Below, one piece after another: positions 5,402-9,637 of a stretch of 9,637 bases of DNA. Source of the DNA: an uncultured Clostridia bacterium (GTDB lineage Bacteria; Bacillota; Clostridia; UMGS1810); assembly GCA_905210855.1 (NCBI GenBank), contig CAJLYL010000064.1, forward strand, positions 1-9,637. Reading direction: 5' to 3'. Every line of letters begins with the position of its first letter. The stretch's first letter is position 1. The notes below the pieces were generated by a model that had not been told where the DNA came from, did not search any database, and was given only the letters and a program-made list of their open reading frames with translations. A program made the translations under genes and the position numbers.

Positions 5402-7246
5402 ATGAACAAGAAACAAAAAAGACAGCTCAAAAGAATAATCATCAGCGCAATACTCATGATAATTGCCGCGGTAATATCAAGATATATTGATTCAAAGCTG
5501 ATTAACCTTGCAATTTTTGCGGTGCCGTACCTGATAATCGGCGGCAAGGTGCTCAAAGAATCACTCTCTAAAATCACCCACGGGCAGATGATGGACGAAA
5601 ATTTCCTCATGACAATTGCAACCATCGGTGCATTCGCCCTGGGCGAATATCTCGAGGGCGTTGCGGTAATGCTGTTTTTCAACGTCGGCGAGCTTTTTGA
5701 AAGCTACGCTGTCGGCAGCAGCCGAAAATCGATATCCGCACTCATGGACATTCGTCCCGAATACGCCAACCTTATAAAGGACGGCAAAACCGAGGTGGTT
5801 GACCCCGAGATGCTCTCGGTGGACGATGTAATCCTGGTTAAGCCCGGCGAGAGAGTGCCTGTGGACGGCGTGGTGACGGACGGCGCGTCAACACTTGACA
5901 CATCCGCCCTCACAGGCGAGTCGGCACCGAGGGAGATAGCCGTCGGCGACTCCGTCACAAGCGGCTGCATAAACATAAGCGGAGTGCTCAATGTGCGTGT
6001 CACAAAAGTTTATGCCGACTCCACCGTAGCAAAAATTCTTGAACTTGTGGAGAACTCCGGCCTTGTGAAATCGCGCTCGGAAAACTTCATAACCAAGTTT
6101 GCGAGAGTCTACACTCCTGTGGTGGTGTTCTCTGCCCTTGCGCTGGCGCTCATTCCGCCGATATTTGCCGGTAACATAACCGAGTGGATATCGCGTGCGC
6201 TCATATTCCTGGTTGTGTCGTGCCCATGCGCACTTGTAATCAGCGTGCCGCTGTCGTTTTTTGCAGGCATAGGCGGAGCGTCCAAAAACGGCATACTCGT
6301 AAAGGGAAGCACCTATCTTGAGGCTCTGTCGAAGACGAGCGTAATGATGTTTGACAAAACGGGCACTCTCACCGAGGGCAAATTCACCGCAGAAAAAATC
6401 TGCCCGAAGGGCTGTGATGAAGAAAAGCTCCTCATGTTCGCGTCGGCGGCGGAATACTACTCCAACCACCCGATTGCGCAGTCGATAAAATCCGCTTACG
6501 GAAAAGACATCGACAAAGACAGGATAGAATCCCAGGAGGAAATCACCGGCTGCGGCATACACGCCGTATATGACGGCAAAGTGCTGCTCGCCGGCAACTC
6601 AAAGCTCATGGACAAATTCGGCATTGCCGCCGACACGGTAAACGAGACGGGAACAGTAATACACGCGGCTTACGGCGGTAAGTATCTGGGATATATACTC
6701 ATCAGAGACAGCGTAAAACCCGATTCCGCCTCAGCCATCAAAGAAATCAAAAAATGCGGCATTGACAAATGCGTCATGCTGACGGGAGACAAAAAGGAAA
6801 TCGGCGAGTTTGTCGCAAACGAAATAGGCATTGACGAATGTCACTGCGAGCTGCTGCCGGCAGACAAGGTAAGCTATGTGGAGAAATATCTGGAAGCGAA
6901 AAAATCCGGCACAAGTGTTGCCTTCGTGGGCGACGGCATAAACGACGCGCCCGTGCTCGCCCGTGCCGATATAGGCATAGCCATGGGCGGCATTGGCTCC
7001 GACGCGGCAATCGAGGCGGCGGACATAGTGCTCATGGACGACATGATATCCAAAATCCCCGTGGCGGTGCGCATATCACGCAAAACTCTGCGTATAGTCC
7101 GCGAGAACATCACCTTTGCCCTGGCGGTGAAAGCCGCGGTGCTGATACTCTCGGTATTCGGCAAGACCAATATGTGGGCGGCGGTGTTCGCCGATGTGGG
7201 CGTATCCGTAATTGCTATTCTCAACGCTATGCGCGCGCTGAAATAA
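5402..7246 (+). CDS. P1B-2-type Zn/Cd/Pb-transporting ATPase without N-terminal HMA domain
   Basis: This 614-residue membrane pump exports Zn(II), Cd(II) or Pb(II) at the cost of ATP. Motifs in order are the actuator T171-G-E-S, the transport-site C274-P-C276 in a membrane helix, the phosphorylated D318-K-T-G-T, H356-P357 of the nucleotide-binding domain, T461-G-D and G510-D-G-I-N-D-A-P. The subgroup is shown by K577 in the penultimate helix and D598-V-G in the last helix, both characteristic of ZntA/CadA-type pumps and absent from copper pumps. The protein begins with a basic stretch (MNKKQKRQLKR) directly before the first helices, so the usual 70-90 residue CxxC domain is missing and is supplied by the separate upstream gene. 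GAGGTG lies close (four bases) before the ATG. All catalytic residues are present. Precise metal preference cannot be read from the sequence. Confidence 0.95.
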   Translation: MNKKQKRQLKRIIISAILMIIAAVISRYIDSKLINLAIFAVPYLIIGGKVLKESLSKITHGQMMDENFLMTIATIGAFALGEYLEGVAVMLFFNVGELFESYAVGSSRKSISALMDIRPEYANLIKDGKTEVVDPEMLSVDDVILVKPGERVPVDGVVTDGASTLDTSALTGESAPREIAVGDSVTSGCINISGVLNVRVTKVYADSTVAKILELVENSGLVKSRSENFITKFARVYTPVVVFSALALALIPPIFAGNITEWISRALIFLVVSCPCALVISVPLSFFAGIGGASKNGILVKGSTYLEALSKTSVMMFDKTGTLTEGKFTAEKICPKGCDEEKLLMFASAAEYYSNHPIAQSIKSAYGKDIDKDRIESQEEITGCGIHAVYDGKVLLAGNSKLMDKFGIAADTVNETGTVIHAAYGGKYLGYILIRDSVKPDSASAIKEIKKCGIDKCVMLTGDKKEIGEFVANEIGIDECHCELLPADKVSYVEKYLEAKKSGTSVAFVGDGINDAPVLARADIGIAMGGIGSDAAIEAADIVLMDDMISKIPVAVRISRKTLRIVRENITFALAVKAAVLILSVFGKTNMWAAVFADVGVSVIAILNAMRALK

Positions 7247-7250
7247 GGTT

Positions 7251-7280
7251 GTGACAAAGCCGGCCTCCCCGTCATATAAT
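7251..7280 (+). promoter_or_regulatory. Probable promoter of the Cys-ladder membrane protein
   Basis: GTGACA (7251-7256), an 18-base spacer and a perfect TATAAT (7275-7280) lie just after the ATPase stop codon. The -10 sits in a small palindrome GTCAT-ATA-ATGAC (7271-7283). This suggests the next gene has its own transcript in addition to any read-through from the efflux operon. Confidence 0.55.
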
Positions 7281-7301
7281 GACAGTGGAGGTGAATGTCA
7301 A

Positions 7302-7709
7302 ATGGCAAAATGCAGTTGTTCCTGCAAATGTGATTGCACCGGTATCGGCATAGTGCTGAGTATCATCGTGGGCATAATAACCGCTGTCATAGTTTACAAC
7401 GGTCTTATAGATGTTACTCCGGCGTTTCTGTGGGCGATATTCGGCATAGGCACAGTTTCCCTGTTTGTTGCGCTCATTGCGGCTATCGAAATCCGCGCCG
7501 CCGGCATAGATGGATGCATATGCCCCGTTGTGTCAACACTTCTTATCGGCATAATCGGCACGATAATCTCGTCCGCATTTGCCCTCGGTTTCGGCATAGC
7601 GGCGGCAAGCATTCCACTCGCGATTTTGGCAGCGATTGTGACTATTTTTACACTTATAATGATATCATCATTTGCGTGCCTTACCATATGCGTCAGCGGT
7701 TGTGATTGA
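7302..7709 (+). CDS. Small four-helix membrane protein with N-terminal Cys-X-Cys ladder
   Basis: I do not recognise this 135-residue protein. It starts MAKCSCSCKCDCTGIG, placing cysteines at residues 4, 6, 8, 10 and 12, followed by four hydrophobic helices (about 13-32, 41-64, 72-95, 98-126). Further cysteines occur in a loop (D-G-C-I-C-P) and at the C-terminus (A-C-L-T-I-C-V-S-G-C-D), ten in total. The alternating cysteines could bind a soft metal; this is an inference from composition and from the position 55 bases after a Zn/Cd/Pb pump, not from homology. The frame is open from a GTG at 7251, but GGAGG at 7287-7291 is ten bases from the ATG used here and the upstream part would include the promoter. 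A hairpin follows the stop. It may be a metal-related accessory protein or simply an unrelated membrane protein. Confidence 0.8.
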   Translation: MAKCSCSCKCDCTGIGIVLSIIVGIITAVIVYNGLIDVTPAFLWAIFGIGTVSLFVALIAAIEIRAAGIDGCICPVVSTLLIGIIGTIISSAFALGFGIAAASIPLAILAAIVTIFTLIMISSFACLTICVSGCD

Positions 7710-7726
7710 TTGACAAAATTGTCCGG

Positions 7727-7762
7727 GTGCCGTGCATAATGCACGGCGCTCAGGCTTTTTTT
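7727..7762 (+). terminator. Terminator after the Cys-ladder membrane protein
   Basis: An 11-bp stem (GTGCCGTGCAT with ATGCACGGCGC, one G-T wobble, very tight loop) is followed after six bases by a run of seven T. It ends the efflux region before secG. The gap between stem and T run is longer than ideal. Confidence 0.65.
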
Positions 7763-7815
7763 GCACTTGCAGGATATTTTTATATAGTAATTACATACAA
7801 AATGCATTTTACCCC

Positions 7816-7844
7816 TTGCAAAGAGTGCGAATATGTGATAAAAT
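7816..7844 (+). promoter_or_regulatory. Sigma-A promoter of secG
   Basis: TTGCAA (7816-7821), a 17-base spacer ending in TGTGA and TAAAAT (7839-7844) form a promoter with an extended -10. A perfect 12-bp palindrome AAAATGCATTTT (7799-7810) lies just upstream, and TTACA-TAT-TGTAA (7848-7860) just at or after the predicted transcript start. Confidence 0.7.
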
Positions 7845-7884
7845 ATATTACATATTGTAACTTCGGATGATGGAGGTGTGTGAA

Positions 7885-8118
7885 GTGCAGACAGCATTGA
7901 CAATTGTACACGTAATTTTGTCAGTAATTCTCATAGCGGTTGTATTGTTTCAGTCCGGCAAGTCAGCAGGTCTTTCCGGCTCTATTGCAGGCGGTGCCGA
8001 GACTTTCTTCGGCAAAAATAAGGCAAGAACAATGGACGGTATGCTCGAAAAGATAACTACAATAGTAGCAATTCTTTTCGTTGTGACATCTTTTGTTCTC
8101 TCGCTGATACTGAAATAA
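7885..8118 (+). CDS. secG: Preprotein translocase subunit SecG
   Basis: This 77-residue protein is the small SecG subunit of the SecYEG channel that moves unfolded proteins through the cytoplasmic membrane. It has two membrane helices (about 4-22 and 54-76) joined by the conserved cytosolic loop L-F-Q-S-G-K-S-A-G-L-S-G-S-I-A-G-G-A-E-T and F-F-G-K-N-K-A-R-T-M-D. Length is normal for SecG. An upstream in-frame ATG at 7867 would start before the ribosome binding site; GGAGG lies eight bases before the GTG at 7885, which is preferred and gives MQTALTIVHVI. It is a single-gene unit with its own promoter and terminator. Confidence 0.95.
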   Translation: MQTALTIVHVILSVILIAVVLFQSGKSAGLSGSIAGGAETFFGKNKARTMDGMLEKITTIVAILFVVTSFVLSLILK

Positions 8119-8146
8119 TTCATTTTATTAAAAAGTCAAAAGAGAG

Positions 8147-8197
8147 AAAAACCGCTCACAAGACGAATTTTATCGATTCGCTTTGTGAGCGGTTTTT
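8147..8197. terminator. Shared bidirectional terminator of secG and the MFS gene
   Basis: A perfect 15-bp inverted repeat (AAAAACCGCTCACAA at 8147-8161 and its complement at 8183-8197) encloses a second 5-bp pairing (CGAAT/ATTCG, 8164-8168 and 8176-8180). A and T runs at both ends supply a U tract on either strand, so it can stop both convergent transcripts. The right arm lies inside the last codons of the MFS transporter, and its stop codon is in the loop region. Confidence 0.9.
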
Positions 8198-9369
8198 CGT
8201 TTTTTCTTTGTTGCAAGCAGTGCTGCAAGTATGCCTATCGGGAACACAATCGCGCAGAATATGCCGAGTTTGAGGTTATCCCCGACAATGCCGCTGACAT
8301 AACCCACAAGGGTGGGGCCGCTTGTGCAGCCGATGTCACCGGCGAGCGCGAGCATGGCAAACATCGCCGTGCCGCCGCCGCGAATCGTCGCCGAGGCTCG
8401 GCTGTATGTACCGGGCCACATTATCCCCACCGAAAGTCCGCACAGAGCACAGCCTATGAGTGACACAACAGCTGACGGGAACAAAACTATCATGAGGTAT
8501 GACACAACGCAGAGCGCGCTGCTGATTATCATAAAATTGTCTATCTTTATCTTCTCGCCGTATTTTCCGTAGTAGGCACGGGACGCCCCCATAGCCGCAG
8601 CAAACATCATTGTGCCGCTCAGGTCGCCGAGAGTCTTTGACACACCAAGGCCCTTTTCCGCAAAAGCGGATACCCACTGGCTGACCGCCTGTTCACTTGC
8701 TCCGGCGCACAGCATCATCACAAAGAATATCCAAAAAATCTTTTGACCGAAAAGTCTCTTGAATCCCAGCTTAGTCTCATTTTCGGCAACCAATTCCGCC
8801 ATGGGAACTTTGGCAAATATAAATGTGTTTACAATCGGCAAAATCGCCCATACTGCGGCGAGATACTTCCAGTTGCCTATGCCGAAAAGCGCGAAAAACA
8901 CGGTGGAGATGAGCACCACGCCCACATGACCCCAGCAATAGAACGAATGGAGCAGACTCATGGTTTTTTCCTTATTGTCGGACGGGCACGCCTCCACAAT
9001 GGGGCTGACGAGCACCTCAAGCAGCCCGCCGCCGCAGGCATAGAGGAAAACTGAGAGCAAAAGACCGACAAACGAATTCGGCAGCACCTCCGGCAGAACC
9101 GCCATGCCGATGAGACCCATTGCCGACGCAATGTGCGCGACAATCATGGACGCGCGGTAGCCTATCCTGTCTACAAAGGCAGTGGACACCATATCCACAA
9201 TAAGCTGAATAAAAAAATTTATAGTAATCAGCGCCGTGATTTTCTCCAGGCTTATCGCATAGGTTTGCGAAAATGTGAGAAAAAGCAGCGGCGCAAAGTT
9301 GTTTACTATCGCCTGAATGATGTAGCTTATAAAGCACGCAAATATTGTTTTTTGATATTTTGTCTCCAT
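8170..9369 (-). CDS. Major facilitator superfamily transporter
   Basis: This 399-residue protein has about twelve hydrophobic helices and a basic cytosolic C-terminus (TKKKRKTAHKANR), as expected for a secondary transporter of the MFS. A motif A-like D-R-I-G-Y-R-A-S follows the second helix. Its overall look (L-H-S-F-Y-C-W-G-H-V-G segment, N-terminal I-S-Y-I-I-Q-A-I-V-N-N-F-A-P) recalls the sugar-type/FucP-like MFS proteins common in Firmicutes, but I cannot name a substrate. The start is set by GAGG seven bases before the ATG at 9369; an in-frame ATG five codons upstream (9384) has no ribosome binding site. It is transcribed alone from a strong promoter and converges on secG. Family is sure; substrate unknown. 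Confidence 0.9.
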   Translation of the reverse strand: METKYQKTIFACFISYIIQAIVNNFAPLLFLTFSQTYAISLEKITALITINFFIQLIVDMVSTAFVDRIGYRASMIVAHIASAMGLIGMAVLPEVLPNSFVGLLLSVFLYACGGGLLEVLVSPIVEACPSDNKEKTMSLLHSFYCWGHVGVVLISTVFFALFGIGNWKYLAAVWAILPIVNTFIFAKVPMAELVAENETKLGFKRLFGQKIFWIFFVMMLCAGASEQAVSQWVSAFAEKGLGVSKTLGDLSGTMMFAAAMGASRAYYGKYGEKIKIDNFMIISSALCVVSYLMIVLFPSAVVSLIGCALCGLSVGIMWPGTYSRASATIRGGGTAMFAMLALAGDIGCTSGPTLVGYVSGIVGDNLKLGIFCAIVFPIGILAALLATKKKRKTAHKANR

Positions 9370-9396
9370 ATATATACCTCGCATTTCATAAGCTGT

Positions 9397-9425
9397 ATTC
9401 TAACACAAATATTTTCCTGTGTCAA
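9397..9425 (-). promoter_or_regulatory. Sigma-A promoter of the MFS gene
   Basis: On the minus strand a perfect TTGACA (9420-9425), a 17-base spacer and TAGAAT (9397-9402) form a near-consensus promoter, with transcription starting near 9390. The spacer region contains ACACA and TGTGT separated by ten bases, which could be an operator half-site pair. Confidence 0.8.
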
Positions 9426-9481
9426 ATAATTTTATATATGCCGCAGCCGGATAAATTCCGACAATAATTCTCATACTCCCC

Positions 9482-9510
9482 TTTACATTTCTTCATATAT
9501 GTAGTAAAAT
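9482..9510 (+). promoter_or_regulatory. Sigma-A promoter of radA
   Basis: TTTACA (9482-9487), a 17-base spacer and TAAAAT (9505-9510) lie about 35 bases upstream of the radA start. Promoters of the MFS gene and radA are divergent and do not overlap. Confidence 0.65.
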
Positions 9511-9543
9511 TATATGGTAGATTTGACCGAAAGGAAAATGCAT

Positions 9544-9637
9544 ATGAAAACAACCACAAAATATGTTTGCTCGGAATGCGGCTATTCATCGCCGAAATGG
9601 CTCGGGAAATGCCCTTCGTGCGGCGAATGGGACACCC
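9544..9637 (+). CDS. radA: DNA repair protein RadA/Sms, N-terminal part
   Basis: The first 31 codons of RadA are present before the right edge. RadA is a RecA-like ATPase that promotes branch migration during recombinational repair. The visible part reads MKTTTKYVCSECGYSSPKW and then L-G-K-C-P-S-C-G-E-W-D-T, the four-cysteine zinc finger (C-x2-C and C-x2-C) and the S-P-K-W-x-G-K-C-P signature of the family. The ATPase and Lon-like domains lie outside the window. An ATG two codons upstream (9538) is in frame, but AAAGGA is eight bases from the ATG at 9544 and only two from the upstream one, so the downstream start is chosen. Confidence 0.95.
   Translation, partial: MKTTTKYVCSECGYSSPKWLGKCPSCGEWDT

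Noticed and set aside
5888..6562. Long minus-strand open frame opposite the P-type ATPase
   Set aside because: The opposite frame carries all ATPase motifs; the antisense translation is rich in Arg, Tyr and Cys with no recognisable family and no start signals.
7251..7301. N-terminal extension of the Cys-ladder protein from GTG 7251
   Set aside because: The extension would contain the likely promoter and the ribosome binding site for the downstream ATG, and it has no ribosome binding site of its own.
1..9637. Possible CRISPR, transposon, prophage or defence system
   Set aside because: No direct repeats of suitable length, no integrase or transposase motifs and no nuclease or toxin-antitoxin pairs were seen on either strand; the content is housekeeping plus one metal-efflux locus.

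Overview
The window looks like a chromosomal segment from a low- to mid-GC Gram-positive anaerobe of the class Clostridia. Three things point there. The isoprenoid enzyme IspH is fused in one frame to ribosomal protein S1, an arrangement known from Clostridia. Nearly every gene has a strong GGAGG-type ribosome binding site. AT-rich intergenic gaps carry near-consensus sigma-A promoters. No tRNA, rRNA, CRISPR array, transposase or phage gene is visible. Most of the window is housekeeping sequence, with one small metal-efflux locus in the middle.

Left part, minus strand (1-4468). In transcription order: cmk (cytidylate kinase), plsC-like acyltransferase (4-bp overlap with cmk), ispH-S1 fusion (own promoter beginning inside the end of plsC), a terminator-like hairpin, an unidentified exported protein with a C-terminal membrane anchor, and the first 86 codons of a NudF-type ADP-ribose pyrophosphatase running off the left edge.

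Middle, plus strand (4692-7709). A consensus promoter overlapped by a SmtB/CadC-type operator drives an ArsR/SmtB repressor, a 72-residue stand-alone heavy-metal-associated (HMA) domain protein, and a P1B-2 (Zn/Cd/Pb) ATPase that lacks its own N-terminal HMA domain. The three should form one auto-regulated unit: metal releases the repressor, the small HMA protein binds metal in the cytosol, and the pump exports it. Just downstream, with its own promoter, is a four-helix membrane protein starting with a Cys-X-Cys ladder of unknown function.

Right part (7710-9637). secG (plus) and an MFS transporter (minus) converge on one shared hairpin terminator whose arm is also the coding end of the transporter. 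After a divergent promoter region, radA (plus) begins and runs off the right edge.

The observation I consider most worth testing is inside the ispH-S1 fusion. At the domain junction there is a full AAGGAGGT Shine-Dalgarno sequence followed 10 bases later by an in-frame ATG that would give a normal four-domain S1 protein of 397 residues. Codon choice appears to shift at the same place, and a weak promoter-like sequence lies upstream. The fused gene may therefore also make free S1.
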